Shown here: piece after piece, positions 1 to 10,833 of the stretch | Layout: the number at the start of each line of letters is the position of its first letter | How positions within the stretch are numbered: position 1 is the stretch's first letter | NCBI GenBank assembly: GCA_963920575.1 | Contig: OY986973.1 | Coordinates: 10,140,607 to 10,204,606 of the forward strand | From: Narthecium ossifragum | Taxonomy: Eukaryota; Streptophyta; Magnoliopsida; Dioscoreales; Nartheciaceae | DNA length: 64,000 nt | Direction: 5' to 3' | Notes under the pieces: generated by a model | Told to the model about the DNA's origin: nothing | The model's input: only the letters and a program-made list of their open reading frames with translations | Database searches by the model: none | Position numbers and translations under genes: made by a program

Positions 1-47
1 ACCCTCACGTCCCGGCCCGGATGGGTTTTCTGGGTCGGGGCGTGACA
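1..47 (+). mobile_element. 3' end of a TGTGAGGACC-family LTR
   Basis: The first 47 bases match the terminal stretch of other LTRs in this window (27410-27455 and 38013-38062): a cggcccggatggg-type block, then ggtcggggcgtgaca. The rest of the LTR lies outside the window. Orientation is + because the terminal ca is on the right. No PBS-like sequence follows, so this could be a solo or 3' LTR. Confidence 0.7.
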
Positions 48-560
48 CCATGGTTCTAGCATGATCCTCCTATTAGATGAGTCCAATTCAAGCCCTAACA
101 TGCCTATACTAGATGATCAATCATTCCTATAGGAGATGATCGATCATTTCCTTGTGTTATTGATCAAGCCTCGTGGATGATCGATCATTCCATGAAGGAA
201 GATCGATCCTTTTAAACCTTGCTCTCTGTCACTGCTATCGTGCATAAATGATCGATCCTTTGCTTCCTTGAAGATCGATCATTTGAAATGGTGCTCTCTG
301 TCAATGCTGTCATGCATAAATGATCAATCCTTTACTTCCTTGAAGATCGATCCTTTGAAATGGTGCTCTTTGTCAAATTAGAGCGCTTACATAATCGATC
401 CTTTTCTGATGTGATGATTGATCATTTAAGTTGGAATTGCCCAAATGAGCTCGTTTTGACTCCAAACTTAATCTAACTCGTACTAGGGTCTGTTGTACCT
501 GAAATAGGATAAAAATAGTCAGTGAAGCATCGCTAGGGGACTAACAAAGCCAAGTTATAA
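48..560. repeat. GATCGATC palindrome array with a 72-bp tandem repeat
   Basis: About 130-430 is filled with GATCGATC octamers and decayed forms such as gatcaatc. They come in pairs separated by spacers containing gctctctgtc. Two adjacent copies of a longer unit start at about 246 and 318, a period of 72 bp. The spacer also occurs, inverted, in the solo LTR near 9880-9970, so this is probably part of a related LTR in + orientation. I see no gene in 430-560. Confidence 0.6.
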
Positions 561-1180
561 GGGTGATTTATGCACTTTTCAAGTCTTATCAAGTATGTGA
601 TGAGGCCGTGGCGGAGAGAGGGGATGGAAATGTCGTCGAGGAGGCCAACAATCGATCATCATCAGTTGGACGTCTGGCGAGCTCATCGGAGAGAAAGAGG
701 ACGAAGACGACCACGAGGAGGACTCCGACGGAGAGGATGGCGACCTGGGCTTCTTCAGAGCGAGCATGGGAAGGACTCCGCCTCTGGATCAGAGTCCAGG
801 ACCACAAGCCTCCTTCCTCTCCTTCCCGTCTCAAGAACAGGTACCGCTCCTCCTCCATCCTCGTCTCTCTGTCGATCTCCATGGATATCACTTCCCGCCA
901 CCTCCTTCCTCTCCTGCCCGATCATCTCCTTCATCCTGCAAGCCTCCGACGTCGTCCACACCAAGCCGCTCCATCGACAACGATCTACAGTCCCCAGTCC
1001 ATTTCCATCGCCGTCTGTGGCATCTCGCACCGTCCCCGATCCAGATCTTGGCTGGCCAAGCCTCACTCACTACCTCCTCACCTCGCCGGTCCTCCCTTCT
1101 CTGATCATCGTCGACCATGTCGCATCCCTATCTCCGAGCTCCGTTGCCTCCCCCCCATCTCCGATCATCACACAATGATT
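561..1180 (+). other. GC-rich stretch, possibly eroded 5' part of LINE-1 ORF1
   Basis: Several overlapping open frames exist on both strands but none shows a recognisable domain. The + strand reads as Ser/Pro/Arg-rich low-complexity protein in more than one frame, which is composition rather than a clear gene. Its place just upstream of the ORF1 tail makes an eroded LINE ORF1 start possible. I do not call a product. Confidence 0.25.
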
Positions 1181-1362
1181 TTTTTTTAAAGAACCGGACC
1201 GGGTTCGGCCCAGTCTTCAAGCCGGGCAGGGCCATATCTGGGCCGAACTGGGTGGAAGGCATTTTGGTCCCGGTACTGGCCCGACCCGGTTCGGATGCTT
1301 ACAAGGGCCGGACCGGGTATTGCCTCCAACCCGACCCAGTCTGGCCCATTTGGACACCCCTA
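1181..1362 (-). repeat. hAT-MITE-like repeat rich in ccggaccgggt
   Basis: Read on the minus strand from 1362 this begins with taggggtgtccaaatgggcc, a common plant hAT-MITE terminus. It continues with many gggccg/ccggacc words, ending next to a T-rich run at 1180-1190. Only one terminus is clear and no 8-bp duplication was found. It appears to interrupt the LINE-1 ORF1 region. Confidence 0.4.
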
Positions 1363-1374
1363 GCCACGTCGATC

Positions 1375-1587
1375 TCCCCTGTAGAGCAGCAACAAATCCA
1401 CCTCAAAGGGTTAGAGGAACTGGTTCGATCTTTCCTTCCTAAGTAATCTCCCCCATTTTCTTCTCCCTCTTCTGGATCTGAGGAGGAATTTGAGGATGAA
1501 GATGGCCCCTGGTTGGAAGAAGAGGTTGATTCTGAGGCCTCTTTCCCTTATCGTGTTCAGATCTCCCCTGCCATCGTTGTTCCATGA
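1375..1587 (+). pseudogene. LINE-1 ORF1 C-terminal remnant
   Basis: One frame stays open across this stretch except for a TAA at 1444-1446. It encodes a Ser- and acidic-rich tail with a run of Glu/Asp around 1483-1510. It ends with TGA at 1585-1587, overlapping the ATG of the following endonuclease frame (1584-1586) as ATGA. Such ORF1/ORF2 overlaps fit a non-LTR retrotransposon. The upstream ORF1 body is not recognisable. Confidence 0.4.
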
Positions 1588-2488
1588 AGACCATCTCCTG
1601 GAATTGTCATGGAATCGGGCTTCGAAAGCTACACCGCTTCTGTAGAAGGCTAATTTCTCGACCTACGCCGGATATACTTCTCCTCCAAGATGTTGGTTTG
1701 GCTACTGATGACCTAGTTGGAGTGAATCGGTCTTTGGATGCGTCATGGGAAACCTTCCTTGTCCATTGTCAAGGCCACAAAGGTGGAATCTTGGTTGCTT
1801 GGAAGCTCGATGGTTTGTTAGTGTCCTTTACCAATCATCCCCCCAAACTATACATGGTGTCTTCATAGGCAAAGATGGTGCTCAGTGATGGATGTCCTCA
1901 GTTTATGCAGTCCATAGTTAAGCAAGGAGACGCCGCATGTGGAGGGATCTAGCCTCTATTCATGGTCCAGACCGCATGCCATCATTGGTGACTTTAACAC
2001 CATCCGTTCCTCCTCCGAGAAAAGAGGTGGCCGACCCTTCACCTTCAATCGTGGAGTTAGAGATTTCTTGGGTTTCCTATCTTCTTTGGCTCTCTTGAAC
2101 TTGGGCTTTGTAAGACCGAGCTACACATGATCTAACAAAAGGCAAGGTTGCACGCGCATATTAGAGAGGCTAGACCGTGGAATCTGCAATGAGCCGTGGA
2201 AGCGAACTTTCCCTGGTTCTTTCATCCGCCACCTCCCCTGTTTGGCTTTCAGCCACAATCCTCTACTGTTCTCGACCGATCAGGAATTCCGACCTCCAGA
2301 CCCTTCCCCTTTCCATTTGGAATCTTTCTTGCTTGAGAAAAAGGATTTTGCTGAACTTGTCAACAGAGCTTGGGTGAGGCCTCGCAATGGATCGAGACAA
2401 TTCTCTTTTGTAGCTATAATTCTAGATTAAAAAATGTTGTCAACCTGTGGAATAGGAGAGAGGAATCGGACCTTTTGAAGTCAGGCGT
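1584..2488 (+). pseudogene. LINE-1 ORF2, endonuclease domain (broken)
   Basis: This is the start of an L1-type ORF2: an apurinic/apyrimidinic-like endonuclease that nicks the genomic target. The frame opens with ISWNCHG, the usual first motif. Further on are GGILVAWK (about 1792), GDFN (about 1987, catalytic-loop type) and RLDRGICN (about 2171). The reading is broken by stops at about 1866 and 2128 and by frame changes, so it is inactive. The C-terminal endonuclease region passes into the linker before RT without a clear edge. It is the first segment of a LINE scattered over 26 kb by later insertions. Confidence 0.8.
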
Positions 2489-4001
2489 TTGCTGGAAGTT
2501 CTTTATGGCAAAAAGGATTTGGGAATTCTCACTTATGATGAAGAGGTGGAACTGAGATGTGTAGAAAACCGCCATACTGCAATGCCACTCCAACAGGAAG
2601 CTTTTGTCAGTAAGCGTTTTAGGCAGAAATGGATCTTGGAGGGCGACATAAATACAAGTTTCTTCCATGGACTTGCCAAACATCGCCAACATAGATCAGA
2701 GGTGCTCGAGATCGCCTCTGAAGAGGGAAGAGCAGTTTCATCTCAAGAGGAAGTGTCTACTGTCCTTGTTCATCATTTCAGCAACCTTTGGATTGCATCC
2801 AATGATCCGGGTGAGTTCAACCTCCTAGCCCTCCCCAAACTGAAATCTAAGGACCACTATATCCTTTTAGCAAACGTCTCTGAGGATGAAATCTATGCAA
2901 CTATGAAGGAGATGGAGATTGATAGGTGCCCGGGTCTCGTTGACTTGCCCATCGAAATTTTTCTTAGGTTTTGGTTGGTCATCAAGGAAGATCTAGTGCG
3001 TCTTATTCAGGATTTCTTTCTCTCTGCTCGGGTTCCCCCTCACTGGAATGAGACCTTCGTGTCTCTTATTCCGAAGGTTGACAACCCTCGTCGTGTGCGG
3101 GACTATCGACCCATCAGCCTTTGGAATGTAAAGTTCATAATTATGTCCTCCATTTTGGCCAACCGGCTTTGAAGCGTCATTGGTGACCTTATTAGTTCGG
3201 ATTAGTCCGCTTTCTCCCCTAGCCATTGCATTTTCGACAACATCTCAGCCGCGCAGGAACTGATGCACTCTCTACACCGCGCCCCAAAGACTCTCCCTCT
3301 TATGACTATTAAAGTCGACTTTAGATCGGCATATGACAGCGTCAGTTGGAGGTTCTTAGTCAAAGTCCTTGCTTCTATGGAGTTTCCCCCGAGATGGTGA
3401 GCTTGGATCTCTGTGTGCCTCGCCTCTCTTCCAGTTCTCTCTCTGTTATAGTCAAAGGCGGGATCTCTGGCCACTTTCCGGCCTCTCGGGGTCTCCGTCA
3501 AGGAGACCTCATCTCCTCTTACCTCTTTATATTGGTGCAGGAAGTCCTCTCGTCACTGCTCAAAAGAGAAGCTGGTGGGCTTAAAGGTGTCATGTGAGGA
3601 CTCGTACCTCCAATCCGGTCTGACCGTGTTTGATCGAGGGTCTGGTTTTGTGGTTTGCCTCGGTTGGCCTTGGTTTGCGATCGGTTGATCGCATCGTGGG
3701 GGAGGGGAGGAGGATTATCTCCATCCTTGATGAGTTTCGATCAATGTCGGGGTTGGAAGTGAACCAAGCCAAGTCCCCGCACCGAGGCTGCCCGGAGACT
3801 CAACGTTAGCCGGATCTTGAATGTGGCTGAAGATCAAGGTTTCTTCAAGTATTTGGGTGTGCCAATTGATGGTGGAAGACTTAAAGCTGAAGCCTTCAAT
3901 GATCTCATCGAGTCTTATGTTGCAAGACTATCACAATGGAGCGCAACCAAGCTAGCTGGCATAGGAAGGGTCACCCTCATCAAGTCAGTTCTTCAAGCTC
4001 T
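2489..4001 (+). pseudogene. LINE-1 ORF2, reverse transcriptase domain (broken)
   Basis: This RT region of a plant L1 LINE has recognisable motifs in order: FFHGLAKHRQ (about 2660), SLIPKV...YRPISL (about 3062-3120), KVDFRSAYDSV (about 3312), GLRQGDLISSYLF (about 3490) and KYLGVPIDGGRL (about 3848). Stops occur at 3170-3172 and 3204-3206, among others. The YADD catalytic box expected near 3600-3700 is missing and is replaced by LTR-like sequence. The frame stops abruptly at 4001, where a copia element has inserted, and resumes at 7989 with matching sense. Confidence 0.85.
3593..3690 (+). mobile_element. Possible short fragment of an LTR 5' end inside LINE-1 RT
   Basis: Sequence from tgtgaggact resembles the first 100 bases of the LTR at 35286 (shared tgtgaggac, gaccg, gatcgag and ggtttg words in the same order). 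It sits where the LINE YADD motif should be. The right edge is unclear, and LINE sense resumes by about 3700. It is too diverged for certainty. Confidence 0.35.
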
Positions 4002-5100
4002 TGAAGGTCCAAAAGGGGGGTGAATTAGACTCTTTTCTAAAAACTAGATTAATGGAAAAATCAGGTAGGAGAGAACTAACACCTTAAATACTTGTAGATA
4101 AAATGAAACTAAAGCAAAATAGCATGCAAGAATTATATCAATGAAAGGTTAGAGAGATGGCACCAATTTTATAGTGGTTCGACCCAACTCTTGGTCTACG
4201 TCTACTTCTCTCAAGGCTCTCCATGAGGTTCCACTACTTGCAAATCTTTTACAAGCTTTTCCTCCAAGCTTCCCGGTGCTTGGTGACCTTATAATCACAG
4301 CCACTTATTGTTGGATAACTCTCAAAGTACTTCTTCACACTTGAAGAAGATTTACAAAGGTTGTAGCTCAAAAGAGAATAAGTAGAAACTCTTGCTAAGA
4401 CTTGCTAAGATGATTTCAATAATATGAATAATAGTTTTTGCAAGTTTACAACAAACAACTACTTATATCTAGCCTTCAACCAGCTCAAAAATGACCTCCA
4501 ACGGCTCTCTGTAACTTTCCAACGGCTAGTTTTTTACTCTGCACGTTGCTGGCAGTCGAACCATGCATCGTCCGTGACATTGATCGTCGTGTACAAAAAC
4601 TCAGCCTTTGCGTCCCACGGTCGATCCACCCATCGACCGTTGCATCGTCCATCAGGCTCTGTTGTGAAAAATGCTTCCCAGGGTCGATGCTCCAATCGAC
4701 CGTCGCTTCTTTACTTTTCACCAACATCCTCCACGGTCGACTGTCACATTGTCCGTCGGATCGTCCGTGAGCCTACAACATTTAAAAACACAAAGTCCAA
4801 ACCTCACGGTCGACCGGTCCATCGACCGCCGCATCGACCATCAGGCTCTGTCAAGAAAATGGCTTCACATGGAATGATCGCCGCGAGCCAACATTTCGTT
4901 TTGTCAAGTATGGTGCATCGTCTGCGGTCTATCCATGATCGACCGTCGCATCCCCACGGTCGATCCATGCATCGACCGTCAGTACATAAACTCATTAAAT
5001 ATTGAATTTTAGACTTTGAATCAAAGGGATAATAAATATTAAACATATATTTTATCATTTAATGTATATTAGCATCATCAAAACAAGGTTAGGATCAACA
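4002..5100 (-). repeat. 3' LTR of the copia element (1099 bp)
   Basis: The minus-strand LTR begins tgttgatcct at 5100 and ends gaccttca at 4002. Its reverse complement aligns along its length with the solo LTR at 42717-43884. It holds a TCGA palindrome array (4561-4985) and, downstream on the minus strand, a TATA-like stretch at about 4463-4468. The polypurine tract lies just outside at 5101-5116. Confidence 0.9.
4463..4985 (-). promoter_or_regulatory. LTR promoter: TCGA array and TATA-like box
   Basis: 4561-4985 carries many copies of cggtcgatc/gatcgaccg inverted-repeat words. On the minus strand the next element downstream is agatataagt (about 4461-4470), a TATA candidate about 100 bp away. 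The homologous box in the solo LTR copy is at 43421. The promoter role is inferred from position. Confidence 0.45.
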
Positions 5101-5116
5101 ATCTCCCCCTTTTTGA
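5101..5116 (-). other. Polypurine tract of the copia element
   Basis: On the minus strand caaaaagggggagat directly precedes the LTR start tgttgatcc. This is the usual place and composition of a plus-strand primer in copia elements and fixes the element's orientation. Confidence 0.8.
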
Positions 5117-5629
5117 TGATGACAACCCTTTTAAATATGATGATAAAATAATTTGGCTCTCCCTTAATCTATGCATCCATTTCTTTCAAGGAATGTGTTC
5201 TAAAGTGAATTCTTAGGATGCACACAAGTCATATATTACTAAGAGGATCAGAAAAGTTAATTTTGAGATATAATGACAAGTTAACTTAGATTATACCATG
5301 TTCACTTCTTTTAAGAAGGTGAAAATTGGCTATCATGGAATAGTTCATATGGATATTGGACTTCAAAAATTTGTACTAATACAACTTAACATTATCCAAC
5401 AACATTGCCTTTCATTCATTCAAAGGAGTTCAACACTTGCATTACAATACTTCCATTCAAAAGCATTTCGGAAAACTTGGGATTACAAGAGTATTTCAAA
5501 GACAAGGTTTTTCAAAATAGAAGAGTAGAAAAATATGAAATGTAGGGAAATTGTTTTCAACATTCATCACAACTTTTTCTCCCCCTTTGGCATCATCAAA
5601 AAGAAGTAACATGGATGGGGATTTAGGAT
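5117..5629 (-). other. 3' untranslated part of the copia element
   Basis: No sustained reading frame. On the minus strand it lies between the additional ORF and the polypurine tract. About 5575-5600 reads as the Lys/Gly-rich end (DAKGGEK) typical of the tail of SIRE-like additional ORFs. The remainder is A/T-rich and I see nothing else in it. Confidence 0.5.
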
Positions 5630-6853
5630 CAATCAACTGAAGGTGTGGAAGGTGGAAATTCAATCTTGATATAGGTAAAAATGTCTTCAAGTTGCTTTGA
5701 CATCTTTGCTTGATCAGCCGTGATTTGTGCTTGGGAAGACTTCATGTCACCTTGATTCACTTCCATTCTTTCCAGTCTTGCTTCAAGATCATCAAGTCTT
5801 TGAGATGTGGTGTGACGAGCTCAGCTTTTGGAAGATTCACCTTGATGTCCTTGAAGTCTAGGCTCTCCCCCTATGTTTTCCTCATCATGCTCTTCTTGAT
5901 GCTCTCATTCCTCTTCACTACTAACATCAAGAACACTATAGCCTAAGGCTCGTTTGGCGGAATTCATCCTTTTGAAGGTGGATTTATTGAAGGGTTGGGA
6001 GAGGGGTTTTCTTTCATCAATAGCTAGGTGAAGGGTAAGAGCTTGGAAAATATTTGTTAGAAGGCCTCCAAAAGATAGAGATTGCCTAGCCGTAAGGTTA
6101 AGCATTTCCTTGATAATGATATAACCTAGGTTTAGAGGCTTCTTCCTAACCATGCAAGAAAGGACATAGGCATGAAGGGGCTTCAAATGATCATGGTGTC
6201 CAAGCTTAGGAAAAAGATTTGTTCCTAGAAAGTGGGCAAGCTCCCTATAGTTTTGGTGTAGGCTATTTAATTCTGAAGGATTTTTATCAACTAGATCAGG
6301 TCTAGGAATTGCCCCTCTCCCTTGTTTATCCTAATCAATTCTTTTGAAATCCTCATAAGAAGTAAAATATGCACTCTCCTCGATTTGGTGCATTTAGCAT
6401 CTCATTTAGCCATTCTACGGTAATCTTGATTTCATTTCCATAGATATAGCTACTAATGGCAACATATCCTTCATCATCAATATCTTCAGTCATATTGCAA
6501 TAGAAATATCGAACCATTTCGGGATACATAAATTGGGGCAAATCTAAGAATTTTTTCCAATCCATATCAGTGAAAAATCTTTCAACTACATATTCCTTTC
6601 CTATGGGCAACTGAAGAGCTCTACTCGAAACCACAAATTTGTCCTTAAATTCTGGCCAAGAGTCATACCTATCTTTGTCTAGGAAGAAATAGTCATCGAA
6701 GGAAGGAGTAGAAAAAGGCATGGATGAGGATCGTCCAAGTGAACCTTTGGCTTTCTTCTCCAACCTTCTCTTTGCCACAGCTTGCCTCTTCTTCTCACCT
6801 TGCGTCAGAGCAGTCGGCGCTGGAGGAGGTCCGGCGTTCTTGGTGCGAGGCAT
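5630..6853 (-). pseudogene. Post-pol additional ORF of the copia element (plant transposon-protein domain)
   Basis: The minus-strand frame starts MPRTKNAGPPP at 6853. It runs through a basic N-terminus, then a region with LPIGKEYVVERFF, MDWKKFLDLP and YPEMVRYFY. This resembles the conserved domain shared by many plant retroelement-associated proteins (I believe the PF20167/Transposase_32 type). The frame breaks near 6353, resumes at 6186-5905, and ends in a heptad-like coiled coil at about 5850-5640. The function of this family is unknown; I do not call it an envelope protein because I see no signal peptide or membrane span. Several stops make this copy dead. Confidence 0.6.
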
Positions 6854-6894
6854 GGTGTGAGGCTCAGTTCTGGTTTTGAGAGGAGAGGGGAAAG

Positions 6895-7546
6895 GAGAGG
6901 TCGATCTTGAGGTGTGGCGGACGAAGGAGAGCTAGCGCACGTCGAACCAGGGAGCACGGTCGATGGAGAAGGCTAGGGCACGGTCGAACTAGGGAGCAAG
7001 GTCGATGGACAAGGCTAGGGCACGGTCGAACCAATGCAGCTTTGATCGGGGGCTATAAGGGGAGATTTAAGTGAAAATGACTGAAAAACCCTCAGGCATC
7101 CTTTGGTACGGGAATAGGTTTCGGGAATAACCCTTAACCCGGGTTAAGGGGGAGAATATTCCTGGAATATTCCCAAATCCACTACTTATTCCACCCCTTA
7201 ACCCCAAATACCCTTTCCCTTATTCCAAGTAATCATTACAAAGTTATTCCCATTCTTCACTCTACTTTTTCCTTATTCCAAGTAATCATTACAAAGTTAT
7301 TCCCAAAACTTGGAATAAAGTCCCTTAACCCAGAATAAAGTTAACCCCGTACCAAACAAGGCCTCACTTATTGTCGCACGATCCGTGACGGTCGACCCTC
7401 AGAAGTTGCCGGTCGACCGTGGCACAGGATAGGTGTAAAAATGAAAGCCCACGGTCGATCCAAGGAGTTGGCGGTCGACTTTCTGGTGCGAATGTACGCA
7501 CGGTCGACCATCAGGAAGTATGGATCGACCGGTCGACCATCCGTTC
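6895..7546. repeat. Two clusters of cggtcga words around a MITE
   Basis: 6895-7035 holds a short tandem repeat (cacggtcgaac and aggtcgatgga units) and 7384-7546 holds ggtcgacc words. The two clusters are separated by the MITE at 7095-7363. They lie in the spacer between the pol remnant and the additional ORF, not in an LTR. The intervening sequence shows no gene. Confidence 0.6.
7095..7363. mobile_element. Tourist-like MITE (269 bp) with 3-bp TSD tca
   Basis: The termini are inverted: ggcatcctttggtacggg at the left, and the right end read backwards is ggccttgtttggtacggg. The flanking bases are tca on both sides (7092-7094, 7364-7366). The interior is A/T-rich with repeated ccttattcc words and no coding. 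Three-base duplication and the ggc...tttggt terminus fit PIF/Harbinger-derived MITEs, though their usual duplication is TWA. Confidence 0.8.
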
Positions 7547-7699
7547 CAGAAAGTGAATTTCAAAATTCAATTTAAAATCATTTTTAAATTAAAACATCAT
7601 AAAACTTTGCATACACATGTAACTAAATATTATGAGCTAAAACCAACTCTTAAATCATGAAAATTACTCAATTTACCAAAATTTAGAACTCAAGTAGGA

Positions 7700-7873
7700 T
7701 ATTGTATAAAAAGCAGATAAAGAGGTGATCATACCTTTTCTTTTTAACTTCTTTATTTTGGACATCCATTGGACATTCCAAGCTCCCTTAGTAGATATAG
7801 AAATTTGTCTTCACTCAAGGGTTTGGTTAGAATATCCGCAATTTAATGCTCGGTGCTAACAAATTCTAGTGCA
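7700..7873 (-). pseudogene. Copia pol, C-terminal end of RNase H
   Basis: The minus strand reads EFVSTEH, then IADILTKPLSEDKFLYL, then ELGMSNG, which is the conserved end of Ty1-copia RNase H. A stop falls between the first two motifs. It is joined directly to the truncated LTR, so an internal deletion removed everything from within the 5' LTR to near the end of pol. Confidence 0.85.
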
Positions 7874-7988
7874 ATAAACTCATTAAATATTGAATTTTAG
7901 AACTTGAATCAAAGGGATAATAAATATTAAACATATATTTTATCATTTAATATATGTTGGCATCATCAAAACAAGGTTAGGATCAACA
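7874..7988 (-). repeat. 115-bp remnant of the copia 5' LTR
   Basis: This is nearly identical to 4986-5100, the first 115 bases of the minus-strand LTR, and ends at the terminal tgttgatcct. It stops at ataaactc, where pol sequence begins. Confidence 0.9.
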
Positions 7989-8533
7989 GTTCTCCCAACT
8001 CATACTTTCATAGCTAGGCATGTCCCTGTGGTTGTCATCAACAGGCTTGAATTTTTTGCTACAAGCTTCCTTTGGAATAGAAAAAAGGGTGGTCAGGTTG
8101 CTTGGGATCAGGTTTGTAGACCCCGCGAAGCTGGCGGCCTAGGCCTCGGTCGGTTCAGCACAAGGAAGAAGGCACTGCCACTGTGAATGAAGCGAGCTGC
8201 GGACTTATACAAGACACCAACTTCAATCTGGAGTATAGTTTCTCAAGCCAAGTACAAATGGTAAGGAATCATCCCCTCCAGAAAGATCCATTACCATTGC
8301 TCAAGCCACTGGCGTAGAACTTGTCTTGCTCCTCAGGATCTACAGGTTGGCATCCATCCGCTGAATCCGTTCTCCTCAAAGCAGGATTGATGTTCTTTAT
8401 GATTCTTGGATCAAGGACTACCCGTTTTTCTCCTCTCCCTCCCTTTTTTCTTCCTCTCTGCCCGATGGTATGATGGTGGGAGATCTGCTATTAGACTCAG
8501 GGGGGTGGGATGTTCCGAAGTTGGCATCCTTAT
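7989..8533 (+). pseudogene. LINE-1 ORF2, RT thumb and following region
   Basis: LINE-1 sense resumes: LPTHTF, VINRLEFF, SFLWNRKKGGQVAW, CRPREAGGLGL. These motifs normally follow SVLQAL, which ends at 4001. Stops and frame changes follow toward 8533, where a minus-strand LTR has inserted (TSD cttat). Confidence 0.8.
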
Positions 8534-10833
8534 TGTCTCGCCCCGACCCGCGTAGGCCCAACCGGGCCGGGCGACGCGAACCGGAACATAACCTACTGCG
8601 GAAATTTGGCGAGGTTTCCCTCTAATCGTAGTGGTTACCCTAATAAGCATAATCATCCTGTAATAAACAACAATTATAAAGCTCAACACACAAAGCTGGA
8701 ATATAGTACAAATCCTCAAACAGGGAATGTTATACAAAATCGCTCCCGTAGGAGACTATCTAACCAAGGTGTACACGGACAGATCACAGCTCCTCAAGCT
8801 CCGCCAGACGCCGCCACGTCACCGAACACCTGCCCGGTAGGGGCAACCGAAGAAGAGCTAGCGCCAGCACCTGCAAAACGCAGCCCGGGTAGGTGTGAGC
8901 ACTAAGCTCAGCAGGGATACTACACTACGACACTCACAAAGGAAGGGAACACAACAGTGTCGTCCCCAAGCAAAGCCTAGGTGTATCACAGGGGTCCCAT
9001 AACCCCACCGGATACCCCTGAGAGCCCCAGTCGTGGTCTTCCAGCGAACTGGTCACACACTGGGTCACACTCAGTAAGACAGGAAACGGCACTGCCAACT
9101 CACGACAGGATCCTGGGCACTGTCGGCGGGTAGCACCGCTGGGTAGTCACACCTGCCACCCAAGAGTTCTAGAAGGATTGGGTACCGGCTACACCTCGAC
9201 TTGGCTCAAGGCCGACACGACCTCTAAACATCAAGCACAACAGTATTCATGTCCAACTAACCCTATCATCGAAAAGACTGAATACTACAAATCGAGTCCT
9301 GGACCAAGCTACCCGCACGGTCCTAAGAGATAGATCCGGGCTACCCGGAAGCCCCGGATCGGCAACGCTCTAACAGATGCAACTAATGCACAACACAATG
9401 CATGCTATGCACATGCGCAGAAAAGATACATGTAAGCATGCAGCAGGATGTGATGATATAAATACAAGGTCTGGGCACGACACCCTGCCGGCCCGGGGTG
9501 GTGAACAGATAAATAAGGTCTAAGGACTGCTGCAGTGGTACCACTACCAACCGCCAGCAGTCCACACAACACCTGCACCGGGAAACAACCCCGCAAACAA
9601 CAGTTCACAATGTGCAACAAGTAATGTGGCCCTCGGCGAACGCCGGCGTGAGAGGCTAGGGAAAGCAGTAGGGCCACCCGCCCGTTTATTCTAAACATCC
9701 CGGGAGTCATCACTCCCCCGGTTCACCACTGCCCCTATATAGGGCTAACATGCTTAATGTTATGTACAAGGTATAAAACAATAAAGAAAACCAACATACA
9801 AAGCCCCTTGGGCAAAACTAGTCAAAACCCTCTCTTCTACCAAAGGATCGATCATCCCCTAGGGTAGGATCGATCCTCTCAGCAACAGAGAGTAAAGCCT
9901 CACTGTCGAGACAAAAGGATCGATCCTTCCTCTCAGGAGGATCGATCATTTTCGCGACAGAGAGCACCCTTCAGATCGCACCACGAGTGATCGATCCTTC
10001 CTCACAGGGGGATCGATCCACTTCGCGACGAAGGACAGCCATGCTCCCCAAGAACCAGGATCGATCCTCACCAAGCTCGTGATCGATCCTTCATCGGGCG
10101 GAGCATGACCAACCCAGAAGATCGATCCTTCCTCAAGGGAAGATCGATCATGATGGGTTCCGCGGCGTCCTTCCGGCGAAGAATACCGCCGGAAGAGACA
10201 ACCAAAAACCACGAAACTCTGGGATCTGATAGATCAGGATCCCACGAGTCCAAACCCGGTCAAAACACAAGAAACCAACATGCTAATCACAAGATCTAAG
10301 CATTAAACCACAGATCAAACCGGAAAACTCAAAACCCCGAAGAGAGATGTCGGTAGGATCCCTACCGGAGCAAACGCAGCTTAGATCCAAGCAGCTAGGC
10401 CTTGGATCGTCCTCAACGCCTTCGAAAATCCCAAGATCCGAGCTCAAATCGCCGGGTTTCCAAAAGGATTTGAGGGAAGAAGGTTCGTCTGCTTTATAGG
10501 CAAACGAACCGACCTATGAAGGATCGATCCTTACTCAAGGAAGGATCGATCACCTCATGACGATCTCACTTGACTTTCTGGCACAAGAGGATCGATCTCT
10601 TAGCTAGAGAGGATCGATCCTTTGTGTGCTGAAAGCTAAACTTAGGCGAGAATTCAAGCCTAAGTCCGGATCTTTCGATCCCGGGTCCCACTAACCATCC
10701 TAAGCAAACATTACCACAAACAAGGTCAGTGTGTGTACAAGCGCGAGTGTGGAACTAGCCGAGAAGGTGCAATTTACCAAATTACCCTTGCGGTCCACAG
10801 CGAGCCACAGGAGGGGAGGGACGGGTCCTCACA
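8534..10833 (-). mobile_element. Solo LTR, TGTGAGGACC family, minus (2.3 kb)
   Basis: The minus strand begins tgtgaggacccg at 10833 and ends gggcgagaca at 8534. The flanks are perfect 5-bp repeats cttat (8529-8533, 10834-10838). No PBS, polypurine tract or coding lies between, so this is a solo LTR left by LTR-LTR recombination. Its terminal 60-70 bases match the Tekay-like LTR end at 12640-12711, and the whole is homologous to the LTR at 58148 onward. It interrupts LINE-1 between the RT thumb and the zinc-finger region. Confidence 0.9.
9843..10621. repeat. GATCGATC arrays around the LTR TATA box
   Basis: The first cluster is 9843-10155 and the second 10521-10621, both made of GGATCGATCC or GATCGATC words. 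Read on the minus strand, a TATA-like cctataaagc (10491-10500) lies 21 bases downstream of the second cluster. The first cluster would then be in the transcribed leader. The promoter role is inferred from position. Confidence 0.7.

Larger units (their letters stand above)
4002..7988 (-). mobile_element. Deleted Ty1-copia (SIRE-like) element inserted in LINE-1
   Basis: On the minus strand this reads: 115 bp of 5' LTR (7988-7874), the last part of pol, a spacer, an additional ORF, a polypurine tract and a full 3' LTR (5100-4002). The termini are tgttgatcct and gaccttca. Flanks are gctct (3997-4001) and gttct (7989-7993), a 5-bp TSD with one mismatch, and LINE-1 RT sense resumes across the junction. 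Most of the 5' LTR, gag, protease, integrase, RT and most of RNase H are gone, so the element cannot move by itself. A MITE later landed in its spacer. Confidence 0.85.

Noticed and set aside
563..1189. Overlapping long open frames on both strands as a host gene
   Set aside because: Four or more frames are open together because of GC content and few stops; no domain or codon pattern singles one out.
4561..4985. CRISPR-like spaced repeats
   Set aside because: The TCGA arrays have irregular spacing and degenerate units, lie inside plant LTRs, and have no cas genes.
5630..6853. Envelope-like gene making the copia element an endogenous virus
   Set aside because: No signal peptide, membrane span or glycosylation-rich ectodomain; it resembles the cytosolic plant transposon-protein domain.
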